NCBI GenBank assembly: GCA_035696365.1
Contig: DASRQS010000069.1
Location: forward strand, 1 to 64,000
DNA: 64,000 nucleotides
From: JALYLC01 sp035696365
GTDB lineage: Bacteria > Actinomycetota > Thermoleophilia > Gaiellales > JALYLC01
Direction: 5' to 3'
In this document: piece by piece, positions 40,226 through 49,347 of the stretch
How the letters are laid out: every line of letters starts with the position of its first letter
Position numbering within the stretch: position 1 is the first letter of the stretch
Position numbers and translations under genes: made by a program
Notes under the pieces: generated by a model
What the model was told of the DNA's origin: nothing
Databases searched by the model: none
What the model saw: the letters and a program-made list of their open reading frames with translations, nothing else

Positions 40226-40584
40226 CCGATGCCCAGGTATGACCAGTCCTTCGCCAGCCGCGTGGCGAGGGGAGTGTTGAAGTCGATCTCTGCCCAGGCG
40301 CCGGTCGCGTCGAGCCCGGGCGCGACGAAGTCGCTGTAGAACGCCTCGATCGCGAGCGCGCGCACCCAGAGGAAGTCGGGCGTGCCCGCCTTGGCTGCGA
40401 GGTCGCCCTCGGCCAGCGAGGCGAACGCCGCCAGTGCGGCGCCGCGGACGCCCTCGGGCATGGCGGCGAGCTTCGCGTCGATGTAGACCGCGGGCCCCAC
40501 GCGCGCCGAGCCGGGCACGAGCGCGTCGCACACGCCCTCGACCATCCGGGCCGTCTCGCGGTCGATCACCTGGAGGCCGGTCAT
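40222..40584 (-). CDS. Gluconate 2-dehydrogenase subunit 3-like small protein
   Basis: A 120-residue mostly helical protein: ETARMVEGVCDALVPGSARV, GPAVYIDAKLAAMPEGVRGA, LAIEAFYSDFVAPG and TRLAKDWSYLGIG, typical of the short partner of GMC dehydrogenases. Unlike classic subunit 3 it has no twin-arginine signal, so the complex is probably cytoplasmic. It is the first gene of the minus-strand operon (40584 to 34845). A TATCAT -10 lies six bases before its ATG, suggesting a leaderless mRNA. Confidence 0.78.
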   Translation of the reverse strand: MTGLQVIDRETARMVEGVCDALVPGSARVGPAVYIDAKLAAMPEGVRGAALAAFASLAEGDLAAKAGTPDFLWVRALAIEAFYSDFVAPGLDATGAWAEIDFNTPLATRLAKDWSYLGIG

Positions 40585-40590
40585 GGGGCG

Positions 40591-40596
40591 ATGATA
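40591..40596 (-). promoter_or_regulatory. -10 element of the GMC/dioxygenase operon (leaderless type)
   Basis: TATCAT on the minus strand ends six bases before the ATG at 40584. A clear -35 is not visible; the shared palindrome at 40619-40635 lies where the -35 should be, consistent with repressor blocking. Confidence 0.4.
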
Positions 40597-40618
40597 CGGA
40601 CCCGGCGCTCCGATCGCA

Positions 40619-40636
40619 TATCAGGTTGCCTGATAG
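40619..40636. promoter_or_regulatory. Palindrome between divergent operons (candidate MarR operator)
   Basis: TATCAGG-TTG-CCTGATA (40619-40635) is a perfect 7-bp inverted repeat with a three-base centre. Extended as TCAGGTTGCCTGATAG it matches the site at 23982-23997 in 15 of 16 bases. It lies 35 bases upstream of one operon start and 32 bases before the other, and a MarR gene is second in the plus-strand operon. Confidence 0.68.
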
Positions 40637-40667
40637 ATTGGCCGGCACGCGAGCGAAGGAGAGCACC

Positions 40668-41507
40668 GTGCCGTACGCGGACCGATGGACGACCGTGCGA
40701 GTCGAGATCGATGCGGGCATCGCCTGGGTCGAGCTGAACCGGCCCGAGAAGCGCAACGCGATGAACCCGACCCTGAACGCGGAGATGGTCGAGGTGCTGC
40801 TCGCGCTCGATGCCGACGACAGCGCCGGTGTGCTCGTGCTCACCGGCGCAGGTGACGCCTGGTCGGCGGGCATGGATCTCAAGGAGTACTTCCGCGAGAT
40901 CGACGGCGGCCCCGAGCACGTGCAGCGCCGGGTGCGCCGCGATGCGGCGTACTGGCAATGGCGGCTCCTGCGCACCTACGCGAAGCCGACGATCGCGATG
41001 GTCAACGGCTGGTGCTTCGGTGGCGCGTTCACCCCGTTGGTCGCCTGCGACCTCGCGATCGCCGCGGACGAGGCGACCTTCGGCCTCTCCGAGATCAACT
41101 GGGGCATCCCGCCCGGGAGCGTCGTCAGCAAGGCCCTCTCGGACACGGTCGGATCGCGTGCGGGCCTGCTCCACGTGATGACCGGCCGCACCTTCTACGG
41201 GCCCCGCGCGGCGGAGATGGGCCTCGTGAATTCGAGCGTGCCCCTCGCCGGACTGCGCGGCGAGGTCGAGGAGCTGGCGCGGGAGCTGCTCGCCAAGAAC
41301 CCCGTCGTCCTGCGCGCGGCGAAGCTCGGCTACAAGCACAGCGGGACGATGAGTTGGGACCAGGCCGACGACTACCTCTACGCCAAGCTCGAGCAGTCGC
41401 AGTTCCTCGACGCCGAGCACGGACGCGAGCAGGGGCTCCAGCAGTTCCTCGACGAGAAACGCATCAAGCCCGGGCTGCAGACCTACGAACGGCCGGCCGA
41501 CCCCTGA
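40668..41507 (+). CDS. ech: Hydroxycinnamoyl-CoA hydratase-lyase (feruloyl-/p-coumaroyl-CoA hydratase-lyase)
   Basis: A 279-residue crotonase. It matches the HCHL subgroup throughout: WVELNRPEKRNAMNPTLN, VLTGAGDAWSAGMDLKEYF, AYWQWRLLRTYAKPTIAMVN, GWCFGGAFTPLVACDLAIAA, FGLSEINWGIPPGSVV (catalytic Glu) and AKNPVVLRAAK. The reaction adds water to feruloyl- or coumaroyl-CoA and cleaves it to vanillin or 4-hydroxybenzaldehyde plus acetyl-CoA. The GTG has GAAGGAGAG upstream. It leads the operon through pcaB. A matching hydroxycinnamate CoA ligase is not clearly present; an AACS-like ligase is at 30.4 kb. An intact vanillin dehydrogenase is not found in the window. Confidence 0.92.
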   Translation: MPYADRWTTVRVEIDAGIAWVELNRPEKRNAMNPTLNAEMVEVLLALDADDSAGVLVLTGAGDAWSAGMDLKEYFREIDGGPEHVQRRVRRDAAYWQWRLLRTYAKPTIAMVNGWCFGGAFTPLVACDLAIAADEATFGLSEINWGIPPGSVVSKALSDTVGSRAGLLHVMTGRTFYGPRAAEMGLVNSSVPLAGLRGEVEELARELLAKNPVVLRAAKLGYKHSGTMSWDQADDYLYAKLEQSQFLDAEHGREQGLQQFLDEKRIKPGLQTYERPADP

Positions 41508-41508
41508 C

Positions 41509-41982
41509 GTGGAACCACGGCTCAGCTACGTCATCGGGCGCCTCGACCGGGTGCTGCGCCGCCGGCTCTCGGCCGCAGTCGAGCCGGCCGGTCTCACGTT
41601 GCCGGCCTACACGGCGCTTTCGGTGCTGCGCGCGCAGGATGGGCTCTCCAATGCCCGCCTCGCGCGCCGCTCGCTCGTCACGCCACAGTCGATGAGCGAG
41701 GTGCTCTCACTGCTGGTCGAGCAGGGGTACGTCCGGCGCCTCGCGGAGCCGGGGCACGGGCGCGTCATCCGCATCGAGCTGACGAAGGCGGGGAGCCGGG
41801 CGCTCGAGCGCTGCGACCGCGCCGTCGACGAGGTCGAGCGCGAGATGCTCGGCGACCTCGGCTCCGACGAGGCGACCGATCTCCGCGATGCGCTGATCCG
41901 CTGCGAGCGCGCGCTCGAGCGCGAGGGCGCGGAGCGCGCGGGTATCCTCAAATCCGCGAACGAGAAGGACGGTGGCGCGTGA
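41509..41982 (+). CDS. MarR-family transcriptional regulator
   Basis: A 157-residue MarR protein: YVIGRLDRVLRRRLSAAVEP, LTLPAYTALSVLRAQDGLSN, then the recognition region RRSLVTPQSMSEVLSLLVEQ with GYVRRLAEPGHGRVIRIELT as wing. It begins one base after the ech stop. MarR regulators encoded beside hydroxycinnamoyl-CoA genes (CouR, FerC, HcaR types) are released by the CoA thioesters, so I infer the same here. The palindrome 33-49 bases ahead of ech is the likely binding site. The stop overlaps pcaH (GTGA). Confidence 0.88.
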   Translation: MEPRLSYVIGRLDRVLRRRLSAAVEPAGLTLPAYTALSVLRAQDGLSNARLARRSLVTPQSMSEVLSLLVEQGYVRRLAEPGHGRVIRIELTKAGSRALERCDRAVDEVEREMLGDLGSDEATDLRDALIRCERALEREGAERAGILKSANEKDGGA

Positions 41983-42707
41983 GCGAGCGAGCCGAGGCAC
42001 TGCAGAGCGTCGACGACGACGAACGCGCCACCCGCGACGCGGATCCGGCCTATCTGACCCCGGAGTACGTCGGCACGCGGCTGCGCGCACCTCGCCGCCC
42101 GCTGCTGTTGCTGCCGCAACGGCTGGCCGACCTGACCGGCCCGGCGTTCGGCCCGGCAGACGTGCGCGAGAGCGACAGCGACCTCACGACGCAGGGCGCA
42201 GGCGAGCCGCTCGGCGAGCGCATCATCGTCAGCGGCCGCGTGCTCGACAGCGAGGGCCGCCCCGTGCGTAACGCGCTGATCGAGATCTGGCAGGCGAACG
42301 CGGCCGGCCGCTACCTGCATCGCGTCGACCAGCATCCGGCGCCACTCGACCCGAACTTCACGGGCGGCGGCCGCGTGCTGACCGACGACGGTGGCGGCTA
42401 CCGCTTCATCACGATCAAGCCCGGGTCCTACCCCTGGAAGAACCACCACAACGCCTGGCGCCCGGCGCACATCCACCTCTCGGTCTTCGGGCGCGCGTTC
42501 AGCGAGCGCCTCGTCACGCAGATGTACTTCCCCGGCGACCCGCTCTTCGCGTTCGACCCGATCTACCAGTCGGTGCGGGACGAGCAGGCCCGTCAGCGCA
42601 TGATCAGCTCGTTCGATCTCGGCAACACCGTCCCCGAATGGGCGCTCGCTTACCACTTCGACGTCGTGCTCGGGGGGAGCGGCGCGACGCCGCTGGAGGA
42701 CGCGTGA
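41979..42707 (+). CDS. pcaH: Protocatechuate 3,4-dioxygenase beta subunit
   Basis: A 242-residue intradiol dioxygenase chain. The non-haem Fe(III) ligands are visible: Tyr in GRYLHRVDQ, then Tyr, His and His in GSYPWKNHHNAWRPAHIHLS. The Arg of RPAHIH and the N-terminal DPAYLTPEYVGTRLRAP are typical of PcaH. With PcaG it cleaves protocatechuate between the hydroxyls to 3-carboxy-cis,cis-muconate. The order pcaH-pcaG with GTGA overlaps ensures balanced synthesis. Confidence 0.94.
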   Translation: MSERAEALQSVDDDERATRDADPAYLTPEYVGTRLRAPRRPLLLLPQRLADLTGPAFGPADVRESDSDLTTQGAGEPLGERIIVSGRVLDSEGRPVRNALIEIWQANAAGRYLHRVDQHPAPLDPNFTGGGRVLTDDGGGYRFITIKPGSYPWKNHHNAWRPAHIHLSVFGRAFSERLVTQMYFPGDPLFAFDPIYQSVRDEQARQRMISSFDLGNTVPEWALAYHFDVVLGGSGATPLEDA

Positions 42708-43243
42708 GCCTTCCCCGCACGCCCTCCCAGACCGTCGGGCCGTTCTTCCAGTTCGGCCTCCTCACGAAGCCGGAGCTCGTCCCGGCGGATGCCGCGGGCG
42801 CCATCCGCATCGCGGGCCGCGTGCTCGACGGCGCCGGCGATCCCGTCCCGGACGGCCTCGTCGAGATCTGGCAGGCCGGCGCCGACGGCCTTCACGAGGG
42901 CAGCGCCGGCTGGGGACGTTGCCAGACCGGCGGCGACGGCAGCTTCGCGTTCACGACCGTCAAGCCGGGCGCGGTTCCGGCCTCCGACGGCACCCCCCAG
43001 GCGCCCCATCTGGCGGTCCTGTGCTTCGCGCGCGGGCTGCTCAAGCCCGTGCTCACGCGCATGTACTTCTCCGACGAGGCCGAGGCCAACGGGGCCGATC
43101 CGGTGCTGGACGCGCTGCGCGACGATGATGAGCGCGCCACGCTGGTCGCCACGCTCACCGGTTCGGCGACCTACCGCTTCGACATCCGGCTGCAGGGTGA
43201 TGGCCAGACGGTCTTCTTCACGACGCCCGCCTCGGGCCTGTGA
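42704..43243 (+). CDS. pcaG: Protocatechuate 3,4-dioxygenase alpha subunit
   Basis: A 179-residue chain with the same beta-sandwich as PcaH but lacking the iron ligands. TPSQTVGPFFQFGL is the usual N-terminus, IRIAGRVLDGAGDPVPDGLV and EIWQAGADG follow, and APHLAVLCFARGLLKPVLTR replaces the AHIH ligand region. The length is close to other actinobacterial PcaG proteins. The GTG start is set by the GTGA overlap with pcaH. Confidence 0.93.
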   Translation: MSLPRTPSQTVGPFFQFGLLTKPELVPADAAGAIRIAGRVLDGAGDPVPDGLVEIWQAGADGLHEGSAGWGRCQTGGDGSFAFTTVKPGAVPASDGTPQAPHLAVLCFARGLLKPVLTRMYFSDEAEANGADPVLDALRDDDERATLVATLTGSATYRFDIRLQGDGQTVFFTTPASGL

Positions 43244-44016
43244 CGTACTCGCGCCTCGATGGCCCGGCGGATGCGCCGGTCGTGGTGCTCTCGAACTCGC
43301 TCGGCACGACCCTCGAGATGTGGGAGCCGCAGGTGCCTGCGCTGAGCGAGCGCTTCGCCGTGCTGCGCTATGACCACCCGGGACACGGCAGCGGCCGCGA
43401 GAGCGCACCCGCGCGCTCGGTCGAGGCGCTCGCGCGCGGCGTCATCGGGATCCTCGACGAACGCGGGCTGGAGCGCGTGTCCTTCTGCGGGCTCTCGCTC
43501 GGAGGCGCCGTCGGGATGTGGCTCGCGATGCACGAGCCGGGCCGCATCGACCGCCTCGCGCTGGCCTGCACGTCCGCGCGTTTCGGCCTGCGCGAGAACT
43601 GGCTGGCGCGCGCCGCGACGGTGCGCGCCGGCGGGGTCGAGGCGGTCGCGGACGCCGTGCTGCAGCTGTGGTTCAGCGCGCGCACGCACCGTGAAGCGCC
43701 CGCGCTCGTGCGCGCCTATCGGGCGATGATGGTCTCGGCCGAGCGCGAGGGCTACGCGGGCTGCTGCGAAGCGCTCGCGGACTGGGGTCCCGGCGATGAG
43801 CTGGCGGCGATCCGCGCGCCGACGCTCGTGCTGGCCGGGAGCGAGGATCCGGTCACTCCGCCGGCCCAGGGCGAGGCGATCGCCGGGCGTGTCCGCGGTG
43901 CGCACATGAGCGTGCTGCAGGGCGCGGGACACCTGGCCAATCTCGAGGAGCCCGACGCGTTCAACCGGCTGCTGCTCGAGCATCTGACGACCCGGCCGAC
44001 GGTGGAGGTGGCATGA
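43240..44016 (+). CDS. pcaD: 3-oxoadipate enol-lactonase
   Basis: A 258-residue alpha/beta hydrolase. The nucleophile Ser is in FCGLSLGGAVGMW (about residue 88), the acid in VLAGSEDPVTPP and the His in QGAGHLANLEEP; YDHPGHGSG is the oxyanion-loop region. It hydrolyses the enol-lactone from the PcaC step to 3-oxoadipate. In some actinomycetes pcaD is fused to pcaC (pcaL); here they are separate but overlap by ATGA. Confidence 0.92.
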   Translation: MTYSRLDGPADAPVVVLSNSLGTTLEMWEPQVPALSERFAVLRYDHPGHGSGRESAPARSVEALARGVIGILDERGLERVSFCGLSLGGAVGMWLAMHEPGRIDRLALACTSARFGLRENWLARAATVRAGGVEAVADAVLQLWFSARTHREAPALVRAYRAMMVSAEREGYAGCCEALADWGPGDELAAIRAPTLVLAGSEDPVTPPAQGEAIAGRVRGAHMSVLQGAGHLANLEEPDAFNRLLLEHLTTRPTVEVA

Positions 44017-44389
44017 CCGACGACGCCTATGAGCGCGGGATGAAGGTCAGACGCGAGGTTCTGGGCGATGCCCACGTGGACGCCGCGATCGAGCGTACGA
44101 CCGACTTCACCGCCGACTTCCAGGACTACATCACGCGCAACGTCTGGGGCGACATCTGGGGCCGGCCGGGCCTCGACCGCCGCATGCGCAGCGCGGTCAC
44201 GCTCACGGCGCTCGTGGCCTCCGGGCGCGAGGGCGAGCTCGCGATGCACGTGCGCGCAGCGCTGCGCAACGGCCTGAGCGCGGACGAGATCAAGGAGATC
44301 CTGCTCCAGGCCGGCGCGTACTGCGGCGTTCCGGCGGCCAACGGGGCCTTCGCCATCGCCCAGGCCGTGCTCTCAGAGGAGGGCGCGGC

Positions 44390-44393
<4 letters not shown>
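44013..44393 (+). CDS. pcaC: 4-carboxymuconolactone decarboxylase
   Basis: A 126-residue CMD-family protein: YERGMKVRREVLGDAHVDAA, FTADFQDYITRNVWGDIW, LDRRMRSAVTLTALVASGRE and EIKEILLQAGAYCGVPAANG with the conserved Cys-x-Gly region. It decarboxylates gamma-carboxymuconolactone to 3-oxoadipate enol-lactone. Normal length; overlaps pcaD and pcaF. Confidence 0.94.
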
Positions 44394-45571
<1,178 letters not shown>

Positions 45572-46744
45572 ATGCGGACGCAGGTGGGCATCGTGGGCGC
45601 CGGGCCGGCCGGGCTGATGCTCGCGCAACTGCTGCAGCGACAGGGCATCGAAGCCGTCGTGCTGGAGGCGCGCACTCGCGAGCACGTCGAGCAGCGCATT
45701 CGCGCGGGGGTGCTGGAACAGGGCACGGTGGATCTGCTGGAGGCGGCCGGCGTCGGCGAGCGCATGCGACGCGAAGGGCTGGTGCATCACGGCATCGAGC
45801 TGCAGTTCGACGGGGAACGGCACCGGATCCCTCTGAGCGAGCTGGCGGACGGGCGCACAATCGTGGTGTACGGCCAGACCGAGGTCGTCAAGGACCTGAT
45901 CGCCGCACGGCTCGCGAGCGGCGCGCCGCTGCTTTTCGATGTCTCGGGTGTGAGCGTCCACGAGCTCGAATCCGAGCGTCCCCTGATCCGCTTCGAGCAC
46001 GAGGGCCGGCCGCAGGAGCTGGAGTGCGACTTCATCGCCGGCTGCGACGGCTTTCACGGCGTCTGCCGAGCGACGATTCCCGAGTCGACCCTGCACGCGT
46101 ACTCCCGCGAGTACCCGTTCGGCTGGCTCGGCATTCTGGCCGCGGTGGCGCCCTCCTGCGACGAGCTGATCTACGCCCATCACGAGCGCGGCTTCGCGCT
46201 GCACAGCCTGCGCTCGCCCGAGCTGAGCCGCCTGTACGTGCAGTGCCGGCCCGACGAGGACATCGGCGAGTGGCCCGACGAGCGCATCTGGGCGGAGCTG
46301 CAGGCGCGGCTCGGCCTCGAGGGCTGGACGCTGGCAGAGGGGCCGGTGCTCGAGAAAGGCGTCACGGGCATGCGCAGTTTCGTCGTCGAGCCGATGCGCT
46401 ACGGGCGCCTCTACCTGGCCGGGGACGCAGCCCACATCGTCCCTCCGACCGGAGCGAAGGGGCTGAACCTCGCGATCGCGGACGTGAAGATCCTGGCCGA
46501 GGCGATCGCGAGCAACGTCCGGACGGGCAGCACGGCACTGCTGGACGCCTACTCCGCGACCTGCCTGCGGCGCGTCTGGCGGGCCGAGCACTTCTCCTGG
46601 TGGATGACCTCGATGCTGCACCGCTCCCCCGACAGCGACGCTTTCGAGGCCAAGCTGCAGCTCTCGGAGCTGCGCAACGTCGTCTCCTCGCGAGCCGCGG
46701 CCACGCTGCTGGCGGAGAACTACGTGGGCCTGGAACGGGTCTAG
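45572..46744 (+). CDS. pobA: 4-hydroxybenzoate 3-monooxygenase
   Basis: A 390-residue group A flavoprotein hydroxylase. FAD motif VGIVGAGPAGLMLAQLL, ARTREHVEQRIRAGVLEQGT (PHBH-specific), the mid motif CDFIAGCDGFHGVCR (DG), and LYLAGDAAHIVPPTGAKGLN (GD). Length and sequence fit PobA. It turns 4-hydroxybenzoate into protocatechuate with NAD(P)H and O2, feeding pcaHG. The ATG is immediately after the pcaF stop with no gap. Confidence 0.94.
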   Translation: MRTQVGIVGAGPAGLMLAQLLQRQGIEAVVLEARTREHVEQRIRAGVLEQGTVDLLEAAGVGERMRREGLVHHGIELQFDGERHRIPLSELADGRTIVVYGQTEVVKDLIAARLASGAPLLFDVSGVSVHELESERPLIRFEHEGRPQELECDFIAGCDGFHGVCRATIPESTLHAYSREYPFGWLGILAAVAPSCDELIYAHHERGFALHSLRSPELSRLYVQCRPDEDIGEWPDERIWAELQARLGLEGWTLAEGPVLEKGVTGMRSFVVEPMRYGRLYLAGDAAHIVPPTGAKGLNLAIADVKILAEAIASNVRTGSTALLDAYSATCLRRVWRAEHFSWWMTSMLHRSPDSDAFEAKLQLSELRNVVSSRAAATLLAENYVGLERV

Positions 46745-46746
46745 CC

Positions 46747-48066
46747 GTGTTCGACGCGATCTTCGCGCCCCAGAAGCTGCTCGACGAGCTCGGCGATCGC
46801 GCCTGGCTGCAGGCCATGCTCGACAGCGAGCGCGCTCTCGCGCGAGCCGAGGCCGAGGTAGGCCTCATCCCACCGGCGGCCGCCGAGGCGATCGCTGCGC
46901 ACGGCCGGGCCGACCTCTACGAGAGCGAGCGCATCGCCCTGGAGGGACGGGGATCCGGCAACCCGGCCGAGCCGCTCGTACGCGCCCTGCGCGCTGCAGT
47001 GGGAGGCGAGGCGGCGGGCTACGTGCACTACGGCGCGACCAGCCAGGACATCGTCGACACGGCAGCGATGCTCGTCAGCCGGCGTGCGCTCGAGTTCGTG
47101 CTCGCCGACGTCGCAGCCGTCACGGCGGCCTGCGCCGGCCTGGCCGAGCGTCACCGGGCCACGCCGATGGTCGCGCGCACGCTGCTCCAGCAGGCCCTGC
47201 CGTCCACGTTCGGCTACAAGGCCGCGACGTGGCTCGTGGGCATCGTCGAGGCCGAGCGCCTTTTGCTCGACGCGTGCGAGCGGCTGGCCGTGCAACTGGG
47301 CGGCGCGGCTGGCACGCTGGCAGCCCTCGGCGAGCACGGGCCCGAGGTCATGACCCGCATGGCGCGGGATCTCGGTCTCGCCGAGCCGGTGCTGCCGTGG
47401 CACACCTCGCGGGTGCGCGTCGCCGCGCTGGGATCGGCGCTCGCCACGCTGGCGGGGGCGCTCGGAAAGGTCGCGCTCGACGTCGTCCTGCTGGCGCAGA
47501 CGGAGGTCGGCGAGCTCAGCGAGCCCTCGGGTGATGGGCGCGGCGGGTCGTCCACGCTCGCGCACAAGCGCAACCCCATCGGCTCGACGCTGACGCTGGC
47601 CTGCGCCCGACGCGCGCACGCCTCCGCCTCGCTCCTGACAGGAAGCCTCGTGCAGGAGCACGAGCGCGCCGTGGGCGCGTGGCACGCCGAGTGGGACGGC
47701 CTGGTCGCCACCCTCGCAGCCGCCGGCGGCGCGGCCGCGCACATGGCCGAGGTGCTCGGCGGCCTCGAGGTGCACGCCGACCGCATGCAGCTCAACCTGG
47801 GCGCCACCCGCGGGCTGATCATGTCGGAGCGGCTGGTCTTCACGCTGGCCGAGCGGTTCGGCCGCCAGGAGGCGGCGGCGCTGGTGAGCGAGGCGGCCGT
47901 GCGCGCCGGCGAGCGCGGCACGACCCTGCGCGACGAGATCGCCGCCGACCGGCGCATGCCGCTGACACCGCCCGAGCTGGACGCGGCCTTCGTCCCCGAG
48001 AGGTACGTGGGCGCGGCCGACGTATTCATCGACCGCGCCCTCGATCTCTACCGCGGCGCGAGCTAG
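46747..48066 (+). CDS. pcaB: 3-carboxy-cis,cis-muconate cycloisomerase
   Basis: A 439-residue fumarase/aspartase-superfamily protein. YVHYGATSQDIVDTA and the superfamily signature GGSSTLAHKRNPIGS (about residues 261-275) are clear; the C-terminus carries VFTLAERFGRQEA. It closes 3-carboxymuconate to gamma-carboxymuconolactone, between the PcaHG and PcaC reactions. The GTG start lies two bases after pobA. It is last in the operon; 30 bases follow to the convergent secreted-protein gene, with no obvious terminator. Confidence 0.92.
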   Translation: MFDAIFAPQKLLDELGDRAWLQAMLDSERALARAEAEVGLIPPAAAEAIAAHGRADLYESERIALEGRGSGNPAEPLVRALRAAVGGEAAGYVHYGATSQDIVDTAAMLVSRRALEFVLADVAAVTAACAGLAERHRATPMVARTLLQQALPSTFGYKAATWLVGIVEAERLLLDACERLAVQLGGAAGTLAALGEHGPEVMTRMARDLGLAEPVLPWHTSRVRVAALGSALATLAGALGKVALDVVLLAQTEVGELSEPSGDGRGGSSTLAHKRNPIGSTLTLACARRAHASASLLTGSLVQEHERAVGAWHAEWDGLVATLAAAGGAAAHMAEVLGGLEVHADRMQLNLGATRGLIMSERLVFTLAERFGRQEAAALVSEAAVRAGERGTTLRDEIAADRRMPLTPPELDAAFVPERYVGAADVFIDRALDLYRGAS

Positions 48067-48096
48067 CGCCTGCACACTTCGGCGACGGGCCCTCGC

Positions 48097-49194
48097 TCAG
48101 CTCGGGACGACGCGCAGGTTCACGAGCCGGCGCGCCGATGCACCCGCGATGAGCCTGTCGCCGGCCACGCGCGCCCGCACGAACATGACGAGCGTCGCGC
48201 CCTTCTGGAGCGGGAGCTTGCGAGTCGGGACGAGCGTCAGCATCGCCGTGCCGTCCGAGCCCGTCTTGACTTCGGGCGGCGTGGAGGCGCGGCCGAAGGG
48301 CAGGCCCTCGACGAACACGAGAGCGTTGCGCACCGAGAAGCCGCGGCTGTCCGAGATGTGGATCTTCGCCGTGAACACGGCGCGCGAACGCAGCGGGTTG
48401 GGCGAGAACGCCACCTTGTCGATGATCAGCTGCGCAGCCGGCGCCTTGACGTCGCTGGCGTCGATGGACTTGGCGCCCGACGGGAGGGTCACGACGCTGG
48501 GCGGGGCGAGCGGTGTGACAGGGGCGGTCGGCACCGTGGTCTGCGTCGCGCTGCCGGCCGTGTTCTTGGCCGTCACGGCGAGGCGCACGGTCTTGTCGTT
48601 GTCGGCCGCGACGAGCACGTAGGTCTTGTTCGTGGCGCCCGCGATGGGCGCGCAGGCGCCTCCGGTCGTGTCACAGCGCGACCACGCGTACGTGAACGTG
48701 ATCGGCGCTGCACCGGCCCAGGTGCCGTCGGTGCCGATCAGGGTCTGGCCCTCGGTCGTGGTGCCCGAGATGGCCGGCGGCACGCTGTTCTGCGGAGCCG
48801 CGCCCGAGACGACCACGGCCGTGACGGCCGACGGCGAGTCCGTCGTGCCGCCCGCATCGGTCGCCGTCTCGACGACCCGCACCGTCTGGCCGATGTCCGC
48901 CGAGGTCAGGGTGTAGGTCGTTGCCGTGGCGCCGGCGGTGCCGTCGATGTTGGCGCAGGCGACGCCCGCATCGCTGCAGCGCTGCCAGGCGTAGGCCACG
49001 GAGGTGGGCGGGCTCGCCCAGGTGCCGGTCGTGGCGGTCAGTACCTCGCCCGACTTGGCCGTGCCCGCGATGGTCGGGGGAGTGACGATTCCCGGGCCGC
49101 CGGCGCCGGACGCACTGGTGCTGAATGCAGCCACAGCAACGACGGCAGCTGTAAGCAAGACAGCCATCGGCCGGACATTGAGACGAGCTTTCAT
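48097..49194 (-). CDS. Secreted protein with two Ig-like repeats
   Basis: A 365-residue exported protein. A signal peptide (MKARLNVRP then a hydrophobic core to about residue 30) is followed by two related repeats of about 95 residues (about 35-130 and 131-228). Each has PP.I.GT, EG/GE..L, GTW, YAW.RC and a second Cys about six to eight residues on, then TY.L and a threonine/valine-rich end. A third beta-rich domain (about 235-365) has AFSPNPLRSRAVFTAKIHIS and ends without anchor. GGAGG precedes the ATG. Function unknown; possibly cell-surface or matrix. Confidence 0.82.
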   Translation of the reverse strand: MKARLNVRPMAVLLTAAVVAVAAFSTSASGAGGPGIVTPPTIAGTAKSGEVLTATTGTWASPPTSVAYAWQRCSDAGVACANIDGTAGATATTYTLTSADIGQTVRVVETATDAGGTTDSPSAVTAVVVSGAAPQNSVPPAISGTTTEGQTLIGTDGTWAGAAPITFTYAWSRCDTTGGACAPIAGATNKTYVLVAADNDKTVRLAVTAKNTAGSATQTTVPTAPVTPLAPPSVVTLPSGAKSIDASDVKAPAAQLIIDKVAFSPNPLRSRAVFTAKIHISDSRGFSVRNALVFVEGLPFGRASTPPEVKTGSDGTAMLTLVPTRKLPLQKGATLVMFVRARVAGDRLIAGASARRLVNLRVVPS

Positions 49195-49347
49195 CGGTGG
49201 AACCTCCGAGAGCGGTTTGACGGACTGCTTACACGGTTGCGCTCAGGTGCGAGCAGAAGCTCACGAGCAGGTCAGGTTTTCGTAAGGGGTTTTTGACACC
49301 CCGCCCCCGGATCACGGATCCGCCACATGCGCCAAGCTGGCTGCGGC

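Noticed and set aside
49195..49347. Fluoride riboswitch upstream of crcB
   Set aside because: I looked for the conserved crcB-motif core before the first crcB gene and saw nothing that fits.
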